A stretch of 64,000 nt of DNA from Hymenobacter persicinus (lineage in GTDB: Bacteria > Bacteroidota > Bacteroidia > Cytophagales > Hymenobacteraceae). The notes under the pieces are model-generated. The model saw only the letters and a program-made list of their open reading frames with translations. It made no database searches and was not told the origin of the DNA. The position numbers and the translations under genes were made by a program. This document shows positions 43,756 to 52,514 of this stretch, in pieces. How positions within the stretch are numbered: the first letter of the stretch is position 1; each line of letters begins with the position of its first letter. The DNA lies in NCBI RefSeq assembly GCF_004167665.1, contig NZ_SEWE01000004.1:124001-188000 (forward strand). Direction: 5' to 3'.

Positions 43756-46302
43756 CTAGAACCGGGCAATAACGCGCAGATTCACCACGCGCTGCGACAG
43801 GTAGTTGGGCACGGCGTAGGTGCGGCCATTCACGTCCTGCACGTAGCTGTAGCCCGCCACGTTGTTGGCCTCCAGCACGTTCAGGATTTCCAGACCCACC
43901 CACAGGCTTTCCAGCTGCCCAGGCCGGCGGCTGGCCTCGGGTCGGTTGCTGAGCAGCAGCACCTTGGAAAAGCCCAGATCCACGCGCTTGTAGGAGCGGG
44001 TCAGCTTGGTGGTGCCGCGCAGCTCCTGATTGCCGGGCGGGCTAAAGGGCAGGCCAGTACCGAAGACCAGGTTCACGTAGCCTTTCACCGTGGGGTTGTT
44101 GGGCAGTTGGTCCTGGAAGAACACCCCGAAGTTGAGGCGCTGGTCCGAGGGCCGGCGGATGTAGCCTTTCTCCGCGAAGCCGATGGAATCGTTCTGGGCG
44201 TTACGGGTGATGGTGTAGTCGCCAGCCACGTTTTCGCGCGTGGTCAGCACGCCCAGGCTAAACCAGGACTCGGAGCCCTTGACAAACTCCCCGCTCACCC
44301 GCGCGTCGAGGCCGGCGGCGTAGGCCGTGGCGTTGTTCTTGGCGAAGTAGCGCAGGCGCACGTTGTCGATGTCGTAGGGCACCACGTCGGTCAGGTACTT
44401 GTAGTACACTTCGGAGCTGAGCTTGAAGGGCCGCTCCCACTGGCGGAAGCGAAGCTCGGTGCCGGCAATCAGGTGCAGGGAGCGTTGGGCGCGCAGCTCG
44501 GGGTTGAGCGTGGCCTGCTGCATGAGCGCGCTCTGGGGCGTGGCCCGGGTGCCCCCGGCCTGGTTGCGCAGCTCCCGGTAAAACGGCGGCTGGTAATACA
44601 CGCCCGTGGCCAGCTTAAACGACAGATCCGGGTTGCGGCGGGTCATAAACGAGTACTGCACCCGCGGACTCACCGTGAGCTGCCCGTTCGTGCTCCAGTA
44701 GTTGCCGCGCACCCCGTAGGTGAGCGTGCGCAAGGAATCAAGCTCCAGCGTGTGCTGCACGTAGCCCTGGGCGCGGTAGCTGGCTAAATCCAGGTCCGAC
44801 ACGAGACGGGTGCGGCGGTACTCGGGTACAAAGTCGGCCGAGTCCATGAAGCTATACTCGTTGAGCTGGTCCTCGATATGCTCGCGGCCGACTTTGAGGC
44901 CCCCGCGCACGGTGTGGCGCTGCCCCGGCGTCCAGCGGCCCCGGGCTTCGAGCGTGGCTACCCGGGCCAGCAGCGTGTTGCGCGAGTGGTCGAAGCGGGA
45001 GCCCACGTTGCGCTGGCGCACGGCCTTGTTGAAGTCGGGCGAGTTGGGGTCCCGGTTGATTTCGGCAAAGCTGTACTTGGCTTCCTCGTCGCGGTACTCC
45101 AGTTCCCGCGACACCATGGCGCTGCCCAACAGCTCGCCCTGCAGGTTGCGGGTGAAATTGTGCTTGAGGCTTAGCCCGCCCTGGTAGGTGTCGTACTGCA
45201 TCCGCTCCCGGCCTTTGTAGGTGATAAAGAGGCGGGTAAACTGGGCCGTGGACGTGCTGAAGGTGGCCTCCCCGGATTCGGGCGTGAGGCGAAAGTCGTT
45301 GTGGGCAAAGCTGGTCAGCAAGCTCAGACTGGTCCGCTCCTTGTCATCCTGGGGGCCCAGCGCGGCGTTGACGTAGGCCTGCCCGTCGTAGAACGTGGGG
45401 TTGTAGCCGCCCTGCTGCTGCTTGAGGGAGCGGAGCACGTAAGTGGCGTTTTTGTAGCGGATGCCGGCCAGGTAGCTCACCCGCTTGTTAGGCGAGGTGG
45501 CTTCCACGTGCATGGTGCCGCCCACCAGGCTGCCCGTGGCCGAGGCCCCGAACTTGGCGGGCGTCTTGTAGTCGATGTTGAGCACCGAGGAAAGCTTGTC
45601 GCCGTACTTGGGCTGCCAGCCCCCGCTCGAAAACTCAATCTTGCTCACCAAGTCGGGATTCACGAAGCTCAGGCCCTCCTGCTGGGCGGCCGTAATCAGA
45701 AAAGGGCGGTACACCTCGATGCCGTTCACGTACACCAGGTTCTCGTCGTAGTTGCCCCCGCGCACCGAGTACGTGCTGCTCAGCTCGCTGTTGGACACCA
45801 CCCCGGGCAGGGTTTTGAGAATCGCGTTGAAGTCGCCGAAGGCCGAGGGCAGCTCCTTGGCCGCGCGCGGGTCGATGCGGGTGATGCTGACCTGCTCGCC
45901 GGTGTTGGCCTCGTCGTTGCGCCCGCGAATGGTCACGTTGGTCAGCGCCCGGTTGTCGGCGGCCAGCGTCAGGGTCACGTCCGCGGGGCTGTCCAGGTTC
46001 AGGGGCTGGCGCACGGCTACGTAGCCCAGGCGGCGGGCTACCAGCACGGGCGCCCGGCCGCTGCCGGGCCGGGCCACGCTGAGCGAAAACCGGCCCCGGC
46101 TGTCGGTGTTGGTGCCGCCGGGTTGGCCTTCCACGCCCACGCCCACCAGCTCCAGGGGCTGGCCGGCGGCGTCGCGCACGGTGCCCGTGACCAGGACGCG
46201 GGCCACCTGCTGGGCCCGGGCAACGGGCAGGGAAAGCAGCAGTACAAACGCGGCCAGCCAGCCGGCGCGGCGGGCCCAGCAACTCAGGTAGCAACGCGGC
46301 AT
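43756..46302 (-). CDS. TonB-dependent receptor with carboxypeptidase-regulatory-like domain
   Basis: An 848-residue outer membrane transporter. Signal peptide ~1-30; residues ~35-115 form a CarboxypepD_reg-like beta-sandwich (VLVTGTVRDAAGQPLELVGVGVEG); the plug begins with GRNDEANTGEQVSITRIDP and contains FNAILKTLPGV and the VRGGNYDENLVYVNGIEVYRP plug signature; the rest is a 22-strand-type barrel ending VVNLRVIARF. No SusD partner is adjacent, so it is not a SusC/D pair. It overlaps rpe by one base (TAATG), implying translational coupling to an unrelated enzyme. Substrate unknown. Confidence 0.95.
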   Translation of the reverse strand: MPRCYLSCWARRAGWLAAFVLLLSLPVARAQQVARVLVTGTVRDAAGQPLELVGVGVEGQPGGTNTDSRGRFSLSVARPGSGRAPVLVARRLGYVAVRQPLNLDSPADVTLTLAADNRALTNVTIRGRNDEANTGEQVSITRIDPRAAKELPSAFGDFNAILKTLPGVVSNSELSSTYSVRGGNYDENLVYVNGIEVYRPFLITAAQQEGLSFVNPDLVSKIEFSSGGWQPKYGDKLSSVLNIDYKTPAKFGASATGSLVGGTMHVEATSPNKRVSYLAGIRYKNATYVLRSLKQQQGGYNPTFYDGQAYVNAALGPQDDKERTSLSLLTSFAHNDFRLTPESGEATFSTSTAQFTRLFITYKGRERMQYDTYQGGLSLKHNFTRNLQGELLGSAMVSRELEYRDEEAKYSFAEINRDPNSPDFNKAVRQRNVGSRFDHSRNTLLARVATLEARGRWTPGQRHTVRGGLKVGREHIEDQLNEYSFMDSADFVPEYRRTRLVSDLDLASYRAQGYVQHTLELDSLRTLTYGVRGNYWSTNGQLTVSPRVQYSFMTRRNPDLSFKLATGVYYQPPFYRELRNQAGGTRATPQSALMQQATLNPELRAQRSLHLIAGTELRFRQWERPFKLSSEVYYKYLTDVVPYDIDNVRLRYFAKNNATAYAAGLDARVSGEFVKGSESWFSLGVLTTRENVAGDYTITRNAQNDSIGFAEKGYIRRPSDQRLNFGVFFQDQLPNNPTVKGYVNLVFGTGLPFSPPGNQELRGTTKLTRSYKRVDLGFSKVLLLSNRPEASRRPGQLESLWVGLEILNVLEANNVAGYSYVQDVNGRTYAVPNYLSQRVVNLRVIARF

Positions 46303-47003
46303 TAGCGGGATTCTTGGGCGGCGAGCGTGGCCGTTAGGTGGGCCCGCAGGTTGGCCAGGGTCAGCACTGGGTCAGCGGAGTTAAACACGAAGCTGCCGGC
46401 CACCAGCACGTCGGCACCGGCTTCCACCAGGGCCCCGGCGTTATCGAGGCTCACGCCCCCGTCGATTTCAATCAGGGCCTCCGAGCCGTTGTCGACCAAG
46501 AGCTCCTTGAGCTCGGCCACCTTGCGCAGGGTGTTGGGAATAAAAGACTGCCCGCCGAAGCCCGGATTCACCGACATCACGCACACCAGGTCCAGGTCGG
46601 CGGCGATGTCGGAAAGCACCGACACCGGGGTGTGTGGGTTCAGCGCCACCCCGGCCCGGCAGCCCAGGGCCTTGATCTGCTGAATCACGCGGTGCAGGTG
46701 TACGCAGGCCTCGTAGTGCACGGTAATATTAGCGGCGCCCGCGTCGCGGAACGCGGCTATGTAGTGCTGGGGCTCCTCAATCATCAGGTGCACGTCCAGC
46801 GGCTGCTGGGCGTGCCGGTGAATGGCCTGCAACACGGGAATGCCGAAAGAAATATTGGGCACGAAGCGGCCGTCCATAATGTCGCAGTGCAGCCAGTCGG
46901 CGGCGCTGGAAGCCAGGCGTTGGGTTTCGGATTGGAGGTTGCCAAAGTCGGCGGCAAGCAGCGAGGGAGCCAGCAGCGGGGCCATGCGTCGGGTCGGGTT
47001 CAT
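46302..47003 (-). CDS. rpe: Ribulose-phosphate 3-epimerase
   Basis: A 233-residue TIM-barrel enzyme of the pentose phosphate pathway that interconverts ribulose-5-phosphate and xylulose-5-phosphate. Motifs: LAPSLLAADFGNL with Ser, HCDIMDGRFVPNISFG (metal-binding His/Asp), VHLMIEEP, VMSVNPGFGGQSF, EIDGGVSLDNA. The ATG at 47003 (MNPTRRMAPLLAPS) is chosen. A near-consensus TACCTTCG (-7) lies about 5 bases upstream. Translationally coupled to the TonB-dependent receptor. Confidence 0.97.
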   Translation of the reverse strand: MNPTRRMAPLLAPSLLAADFGNLQSETQRLASSAADWLHCDIMDGRFVPNISFGIPVLQAIHRHAQQPLDVHLMIEEPQHYIAAFRDAGAANITVHYEACVHLHRVIQQIKALGCRAGVALNPHTPVSVLSDIAADLDLVCVMSVNPGFGGQSFIPNTLRKVAELKELLVDNGSEALIEIDGGVSLDNAGALVEAGADVLVAGSFVFNSADPVLTLANLRAHLTATLAAQESR

Positions 47004-47157
47004 AGGGCGAAGGTAACGCTTTGGCCGGCAGGTTTTGGTATGGCGTCCCCGGGAGTCCGCCGCCCTTTTTTCTGCCCCCCCGCCCCCTGCTGCCGGTTTC
47101 CGCCGGCCTAAGTCGCGCCGAAGGCTTACCGCTCGGCTACCGGCGGGGCCCGCCGCG

Positions 47158-47192
47158 AAAAAGCCCTTTGCCGCGGCGCAGCAAAGGGCTTG
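47158..47192 (-). terminator. Intrinsic terminator of the zinc-ribbon gene
   Basis: On the minus strand, AAGCCCTTTGC pairs with GCAAAGGGCTT, followed by TTTTT. Confidence 0.88.
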
Positions 47193-47230
47193 GTTCAAAC
47201 TAGCAGGAGCGGCTTGCCCCGGGGCAGCAA

Positions 47231-47560
47231 TTACTTCACTTCGGCGGGCTTTTTCCAGGCCTGCCAGTCGAGCTCCCCATTATCCTTGCGGCGCAGGAAA
47301 TAGGTCTGGTCATCCTTCTGGGTTTTGCCAAACGTGACATCCCCGCGGCAGTCCAGGCACTTCACGGACGTGTACTTAAACTTGTCCTGCGCCAGGCGCG
47401 ACGAGAGGTCCAGATTATCGGAGCCGCACAGTCCGCAGGCCTGCACGTCGGGAAAGCTGAGCCGGTCGTATTCGGCCACCACTTCGTGCAGATTAGGACC
47501 CTGCACGGTGAAGTGAAACTGGCGGCGGCCAATGCGCTTAGTAATCATGAGCTGCAACAT
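47231..47560 (-). CDS. Small zinc-ribbon-like protein
   Basis: A 109-residue soluble protein with two CxxC pairs (ACGLCGSDN and VKCLDCRGD), about 28 residues apart, which should bind one zinc ion, flanked by a beta-rich N-terminus (KRIGRRQFHFTVQGPN) and a basic/aromatic end. It resembles small phage- or nucleic-acid-associated zinc ribbons, but no family is recognised. A start at 47548 is an alternative. It has its own terminator. Confidence 0.75.
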   Translation of the reverse strand: MLQLMITKRIGRRQFHFTVQGPNLHEVVAEYDRLSFPDVQACGLCGSDNLDLSSRLAQDKFKYTSVKCLDCRGDVTFGKTQKDDQTYFLRRKDNGELDWQAWKKPAEVK

Positions 47561-47658
47561 ACTGTCAACTTAGGGTAAAAAGGGGAAACAGGAAACAAGG
47601 GCGGTGTATTGCCCCATTCCCAACACTAATATGGTTGGAATTAGTGCGAAGTAAAACG

Positions 47659-47700
47659 AAAAAAGGGAGAAAATCAGCCGGCTGACCTTCCCCCTTTTTT
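47659..47700 (-). terminator. Terminator candidate for the subtilase gene
   Basis: AAAAAAGGG and CCCTTTTTT flank a TCAGCCGGCTGA palindrome. T-rich on either strand. Confidence 0.65.
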
Positions 47701-47730
47701 GGCAAGCCTAATCAGCTCAGCAAAAGCCGC

Positions 47731-49419
47731 CTACAGCCGCACAAAGCGCACCGTTTGCTGGGTGCGGGCCGAGCCGACCACGCAGGTGTACATGCCCCGG
47801 GCCAGCGGGCCGGTGGGCAGGGCCACGTCGGCCGTACCGGCGGCGTTGAGCTGGAGCTCCCGCACGAGCGTACCGCGGGCGTCGAAGATGCGCACGTATA
47901 GCGCGGGGGCCATACGTAGCGCGGAGCTCAGGTGCAGGTGCAGCTCTTCCCCGCGGCTGGGGTTAGGGTACACGCCCAGGGGTTCGGCGGCGGCGGCCCC
48001 AGCCGAGGCCAGCGGGTTGTTGGGGTGGGCCAGGTTGTAGGCCGTCACGAAGCTGGGAATGCCGTAGCCCAGGGTATTATCGGGGCTGGTGGCCTGGGAG
48101 CCGGCGCTTTGCAGGTAGCGAATCACTTCCTGGACCTTAAGTGCGGGGCTCGACTGCCAGAAGCCGGTGGCCATGCCGGCCATGATCGGGCAGGCAAACG
48201 AGGTGCCGTTGCCGGTGCCCACCGCGCCCGAAGGATACACGATGGCCGCCGCCTGGCCCTGGGCCACCATGTTGGGCTTGATGCGGCCGTCGGCAGTGGG
48301 GCCGTAAGAACTGAACGAGGCGTGCTCGCGCTGGGCTGTGACGGCGCCCACGGTCAGCACCGAGTCGGCATCGGCGGGGGCCGTGATGTAGTGCCAGCCG
48401 GAGTTGCCTTCGTTGCCGGCGCTGTTGACGACTAGCATGCCCACCCGGGCGGCCGTTACGGCGGCGCGGGAAGCAATGGCCGTACGCCCGTTCATATCGG
48501 CGTAGGTGTAGTCCGTGGAGGGCGCGTCAAAGGTGTTGTAGCCCAGCGAGGAGCTGATAACATCTACCCCAGCCGAGTCGGCGTACTCGGCCGCCACGAG
48601 CCAGTTAGCTTCTTCCACGGGGTGCTCGGAGTTGATGTCCTCGGTGATAAACAGCCGGTACGTGGCCTTGGGCGCGGTACCCAGGTAGGTACCCGGCTGG
48701 TTGCCGGCCAGCGTGGAGAGGCAGAGCGTGCCGTGGTCGTTGCGCTGGTACACGTCGGCCGTCTTATCCACAAAGTTGAAGGTACTGGCAATGCGCTGCT
48801 CCTGAAACAGGGGCGCAAACACGGCCATCTGGTTGACCCCGGGGAAACCCGCGTCGAAGACGGCTACCTGCATGCCTTCCCCACGGAAGCCGGCGCTGTG
48901 CATGCTCACGGCCCCAATCATCTGAGCCTGCCCGAAGGCCGTCCCGTAATCAGCAGCCGAGGCCGGGCGCTGGGCGGGCGCAGTGGAGGTTTCCGGATCG
49001 GGGTGGCGGGGCGCGTTCTGGCCGCGGTTCAGCGTCTGGGCGCCCTGTACGCAGCTCAGCGTACGGATGGAGGCCAGCGTGGTGGAGTCGCAGGATACCA
49101 CCGCGGCGTTAAACCAGCGGGACGTGTACCAGACCCGGACTCCTGCCACGGCTTTCACCTGGGCCACGTAGGCCGGGTTCACCGGCAGGTCGCGGGGCTT
49201 GAGGGCAATGCCCTGCCGGGTGCGGCGCGCCAGGGCCCGGGCCGACAGAAATGCCTGGGGCTGGCTCAGGCTGAAGGGCGTGCCGGCTTTGTTGGTGAAA
49301 TAAATCAGGTGCTTGCGCACGGTGGCCGTGGCGCGCGGGGGCGGACCGGCCGTGGCCAGCGCGGGCGGGCTAGCTGCGGCGCTCAGGCCGGCCAGCAGCA
49401 GGAAGTGAGAAAAGCGCAT
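47731..49419 (-). CDS. S8-family subtilisin-like protease with T9SS C-terminal domain
   Basis: A 562-residue secreted serine protease. Signal peptide ~1-23; propeptide-like region to ~150; catalytic triad Asp189 (VAVFDAGF), His229 (RNDHGT) and Ser407 (GTSFACP). VNSAGNEGN contributes the oxyanion hole Asn. The last ~80 residues (GVYPNPSRGEELHL ... GMYTCVVGSARTQQTVRFVRL) form a type A sorting domain for the type IX secretion system, so it is probably exported to the surface or medium. Start at 49419; the longer open frame precedes the signal peptide. Confidence 0.94.
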   Translation of the reverse strand: MRFSHFLLLAGLSAAASPPALATAGPPPRATATVRKHLIYFTNKAGTPFSLSQPQAFLSARALARRTRQGIALKPRDLPVNPAYVAQVKAVAGVRVWYTSRWFNAAVVSCDSTTLASIRTLSCVQGAQTLNRGQNAPRHPDPETSTAPAQRPASAADYGTAFGQAQMIGAVSMHSAGFRGEGMQVAVFDAGFPGVNQMAVFAPLFQEQRIASTFNFVDKTADVYQRNDHGTLCLSTLAGNQPGTYLGTAPKATYRLFITEDINSEHPVEEANWLVAAEYADSAGVDVISSSLGYNTFDAPSTDYTYADMNGRTAIASRAAVTAARVGMLVVNSAGNEGNSGWHYITAPADADSVLTVGAVTAQREHASFSSYGPTADGRIKPNMVAQGQAAAIVYPSGAVGTGNGTSFACPIMAGMATGFWQSSPALKVQEVIRYLQSAGSQATSPDNTLGYGIPSFVTAYNLAHPNNPLASAGAAAAEPLGVYPNPSRGEELHLHLSSALRMAPALYVRIFDARGTLVRELQLNAAGTADVALPTGPLARGMYTCVVGSARTQQTVRFVRL

Positions 49420-49520
49420 GCGGGGGTTCGAAGGTAGAAGTTGGCGTACGGAAAGATACGGATTTGCCGGTGAGTTGGGCACCCCGCACCGGATTGGGAC
49501 CTGGCCGGCGGCGCGGGGAC

Positions 49521-49561
49521 AAAAAAAAGCAGCGCGGCCGGTAGCTGACCGGCCGCGCTGC
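49521..49561 (-). terminator. Intrinsic terminator of the lipoprotein gene
   Basis: GCAGCGCGGCCGGT (49529-49542) pairs perfectly with ACCGGCCGCGCTGC (49548-49561); the minus strand continues with T8. Confidence 0.93.
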
Positions 49562-49595
49562 GGGAATTACGTTTTAGCTTACTACAACCAGGGCG

Positions 49596-50345
49596 CTAGG
49601 GCGTGTTGCCTTTTTCAACCAGCACTTCGGTACGGACCCGCCCTTTGAAGATCTTGCCGGGCTCGGGGCTGCAGCCCGGGCCGCTGCAGTAGCCCAGGCG
49701 GCGGCGCACCCGGTACACCGGCCCGCTGCCCTGGGCGTACACCTGCCGGTACTTCGACTTCTCGTACAAGCCGTCGTCGACGCTGATATCGTCGATGTCT
49801 TCGGTCGTGACGGTGTGCTCGTAGTGAAAGCTCTGCCCGTTGGCCGAGGCCGTGAAGGGCTCCCCCACGCCCAGGTAGCGCCGGTTTTCGGTTCCCTGCA
49901 CCGAGTCGGTCAGCGAGTTGTAGGCGTTCTTGTTCCAGGCCCGGTCCGCGCGCACGGGAAAAACCAGCTCCACGGTCCGGCGGTTGTTGCGGGTCAGCAG
50001 CAGCGTTTTCTCGCTGCCGCTGACCACCAGCACGCTGTCGTCGCGCCAGGGGTCGGTGGCCAGCACCCGCTTCGAGCGAATCACCCGGTAGGCGGGCTGC
50101 CCGCTGGCATCGGTGATGCGCTCGGCCAGCCGCTCCCGAAACTGATAGCGGCTCACCGGCTGCCGGGTGAAGTTCTCCCAGGTTGAGTCCGTGACGGCGT
50201 AAATCCGGTAGTCGCCCAACGCCAGCGGGTAGTAATCGGTGCCGGCTTCGGGCCCCGAAACGGATTCACTTTGGCAGCCGGCCGCGGCCAGGGCCAGCAG
50301 GCTGGCCCCGAGCACGCGCCGCGCCGGGCGGAGGGAACTGAACAT
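49596..50345 (-). CDS. Lipoprotein of unknown function
   Basis: A 249-residue lipoprotein with a signal ending ALAAAGCQS (Cys ~24). The mature part is beta-strand-rich (YYPLALGDYRIYAVTDSTWENF; QFRERLAERITDASGQPAYRVIRSKRVL), resembling the beta-sandwich lipoproteins common in Hymenobacteraceae. A Cys pair (YCSGPGCSPEPG) lies near the C-terminus. It is 15 bp downstream of mnmA and probably transcribed with it. Function unknown. Confidence 0.82.
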   Translation of the reverse strand: MFSSLRPARRVLGASLLALAAAGCQSESVSGPEAGTDYYPLALGDYRIYAVTDSTWENFTRQPVSRYQFRERLAERITDASGQPAYRVIRSKRVLATDPWRDDSVLVVSGSEKTLLLTRNNRRTVELVFPVRADRAWNKNAYNSLTDSVQGTENRRYLGVGEPFTASANGQSFHYEHTVTTEDIDDISVDDGLYEKSKYRQVYAQGSGPVYRVRRRLGYCSGPGCSPEPGKIFKGRVRTEVLVEKGNTP

Positions 50346-50360
50346 AGAATAACGCTTAGC

Positions 50361-51524
50361 TTAAGGAGTAACGACCGTCGTGGCGAGGGAAGATACGGGA
50401 ACTTCCCCGATTAGGTGGCGCTCAATCCAGCCCCCGCCGATAACGTCCTGCCCGTCGTAGAACACGGCAGCCTGCCCGGGCGTAACGGCGTGCACGGCTT
50501 CCTCGAAGTAGACGTGGATTTTGTCGCCGATCTGCTCCAGAAACGCCGGGGAGCCGTCGTGGTTGTAGCGGATCTTGGTGCGCGAAGGCACCAGGCCCAT
50601 GCCTTCGAGCGAGGCAAACTTGCCCATGTTGAGCTTGCCGACCAGCGTGCGGGTGCTGGCCAGCTCGTCGAAGTTGCCGAGCACGACCTGGTTGGTTTCG
50701 GGCCGGATTTCGGTGACGTAAGCCGGGAAGCCCAGGGCAATGCCCAGGCCTTTGCGCTGCCCGATGGTGTAGAACGGGTAGCCCTCGTGGTGGCCAATGA
50801 CCGTGCCGTCGCGCAGCACAAACTCGCCGCCGGCCACCCGGGCCTCGAGTCCTTCCACCCGCCGGCGCAGGAAGCCGCGGTAGTCGTTGTCGGGAATAAA
50901 GCAGATTTCGTAGCTCTCGGGCTTGTTCACCAGCTCCGTGAAGCCGCGGCGGCGGGCCTCGTCGTAAATCTCGGTTTTGCGCATGCCGCCCAGTGGAAAC
51001 AGCGTGCGGGCCAGGCTCTCCTGCGAAACGCCCCAGAGCGCGTACGATTGGTCCTTGTGCTCGTCGAGGCCCTTGCTGACGACGTAGCGGCCGTTTTCGT
51101 GGCGCACGTTGGCGTAGTGACCGGTGGCAATAAACGCGCAGCCGAGCTGGTCGGCCCGGCGCAGCAGCGCGTCCCACTTGATGTGGGTGTTGCAGAGCAC
51201 GCAGGGGTTGGGCGTGCGCCCGGCCAGGTACTCGGTGGTGAAGTTGTCGATGACGAAGTCGCCGAACTCGTCGCGGATGTCGATGATGTAGTGCGGGAAG
51301 CCCAGCTCCACGGCAATCTGGCGGGCGTCGTTGATGCTGTCGAGCGAGCAGCAGCCGGTTTCTTTCTTGGAGCCGCCCGCCGAGGCGTAGTCCCAGGTTT
51401 TCATGGTCATACCGACCACCTCGTAGCCCTGCTCGTGGAGCAGCACGGCCGCCACGGAAGAGTCAATCCCGCCGCTCATGGCGACCAGGACGCGTCCTTT
51501 TGATTCGGAAGTATTCATATTCAT
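50361..51524 (-). CDS. mnmA: tRNA-specific 2-thiouridylase
   Basis: A 387-residue enzyme that makes 2-thiouridine at position 34 of tRNA Lys, Glu and Gln. The PP-loop ATPase motif is VLVAMSGGIDSSVAAVLL. The catalytic Cys residues lie in TPNPCVLCNTHIKWD and YEICFIPDNDY. GQRKGLGIALG and EAVHAVTPGQAAVFYDG mark the C-terminal domains. Start at 51524 (a second ATG at 51518). A perfect TACCTTTG -7 element lies upstream at 51573-51580 (minus strand). Confidence 0.97.
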   Translation of the reverse strand: MNMNTSESKGRVLVAMSGGIDSSVAAVLLHEQGYEVVGMTMKTWDYASAGGSKKETGCCSLDSINDARQIAVELGFPHYIIDIRDEFGDFVIDNFTTEYLAGRTPNPCVLCNTHIKWDALLRRADQLGCAFIATGHYANVRHENGRYVVSKGLDEHKDQSYALWGVSQESLARTLFPLGGMRKTEIYDEARRRGFTELVNKPESYEICFIPDNDYRGFLRRRVEGLEARVAGGEFVLRDGTVIGHHEGYPFYTIGQRKGLGIALGFPAYVTEIRPETNQVVLGNFDELASTRTLVGKLNMGKFASLEGMGLVPSRTKIRYNHDGSPAFLEQIGDKIHVYFEEAVHAVTPGQAAVFYDGQDVIGGGWIERHLIGEVPVSSLATTVVTP

Positions 51525-51572
51525 TGGTTGAAAGCCAAGCGTGCGGCCGAAAAGTTTCCGGCGCCCATTCCG

Positions 51573-51580
51573 CAAAGGTA
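51573..51580 (-). promoter_or_regulatory. -7 element of the mnmA promoter
   Basis: CAAAGGTA on the plus strand, i.e. TACCTTTG on the minus strand, 49 bases before the ATG. Confidence 0.6.
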
Positions 51581-51782
51581 ACAACTCCGGCGCTAGGGCT
51601 GCTGCCGGCCCGTCTAAACCGGGCCGGTTGGGCCGGCGGACCGCTCCCGGGCGCAGGAACTTTATTTTCCGATAATTAAGCCTTAAAAACATTGGACTCA
51701 TCCAAGGCAACGGTTTTATCCCGAATATTGCACCCGCTTACCGCCGAGTTTTTCCGCCCCGTTTCCTTCTGCCTGCTTTGCT

Positions 51783-52409
51783 ATGTCTTTGATTACCCCG
51801 GTGCTGGTTCGCGGCATCAACAACCTGTCGGATGCCCGTTACTGCGCCGGCATGGGCGCCGATTACCTCACTTTCCGCCTCGACCCGGTGCTGCCGGAGT
51901 TTCTGCAGCCCGAAGCGGTGCAGGAGCTCAGCGGCTGGGTGGCGGGCGTGCAGCTCGTGGGCGAGTTTGACACGCTGCCGGTTGAGGAAATCAACGCCAT
52001 TGCCCAGGCCTGCCGCCTCGACTACGTGCTGCTCCACCGCCGCCGCACGCCCGAGGAGCTGGCCCAGCTGCGCGTGCCGGCCCTGAAGCTCATCAAGTGG
52101 ATTCCGGACATGCTGCTGGAAGACGTGGAAAAGCGCTTCCGCGACCAGCAGAATCAAGTAGCCGGTTTTCTGCTGGCCACCGCCCCGTCCGAGCCGCTGA
52201 CCACGATGCAGCGCACCCAGCTCATTCAGCAGTGCCGCACCTATAAGATCTGGCTGGGCGTAGGCTTTGCTGCCCCGCTGAGCGTACGCCGCCTAGTGGA
52301 GGAAGTACAGCCCACGGGCATCGTGCTCGAGGGCGGGGAGGAAATCAAGCCCGGCCTGCGCGACTTCACGGAGCTGGAAGCCATTTTTGAGCAGCTGGAG
52401 GAAGAATAA
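51783..52409 (+). CDS. Phosphoribosylanthranilate isomerase-like (TrpF-fold) protein
   Basis: A 208-residue protein with TrpF-like beta-alpha spacing: VLVRGINNLSDARYCAGMGADYLTF at the start, where true TrpF has KxCGxT and a catalytic Cys; and GIVLEGGEEIKPGLRDFTELEAIFEQL at the end, like the SSGVExxPGxKD segment. The Cys is replaced (VRGI) and the catalytic Asp position is not evident, so this may be a repurposed barrel and not an active isomerase. No trp genes are adjacent. It is divergent from mnmA, with a 258-bp gap that contains an AT-rich promoter region. Confidence 0.65.
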   Translation: MSLITPVLVRGINNLSDARYCAGMGADYLTFRLDPVLPEFLQPEAVQELSGWVAGVQLVGEFDTLPVEEINAIAQACRLDYVLLHRRRTPEELAQLRVPALKLIKWIPDMLLEDVEKRFRDQQNQVAGFLLATAPSEPLTTMQRTQLIQQCRTYKIWLGVGFAAPLSVRRLVEEVQPTGIVLEGGEEIKPGLRDFTELEAIFEQLEEE

Positions 52410-52447
52410 CTAGTCCGGCCGCCTTGGCACCGGCCCCCAATTAGCAT

Positions 52448-52482
52448 AAAAAAAGGCGGCCCAGGTACGGGCCGCCTTTTTT
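52448..52482. terminator. Bidirectional terminator
   Basis: AAAAAAAGGCGGCCC-aggtac-GGGCCGCCTTTTTT, an almost perfect stem between convergent genes. Confidence 0.93.
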
Positions 52483-52514
52483 ACGAGTTCTGTGGCTAAC
52501 TGCTGGTTGGGAGG

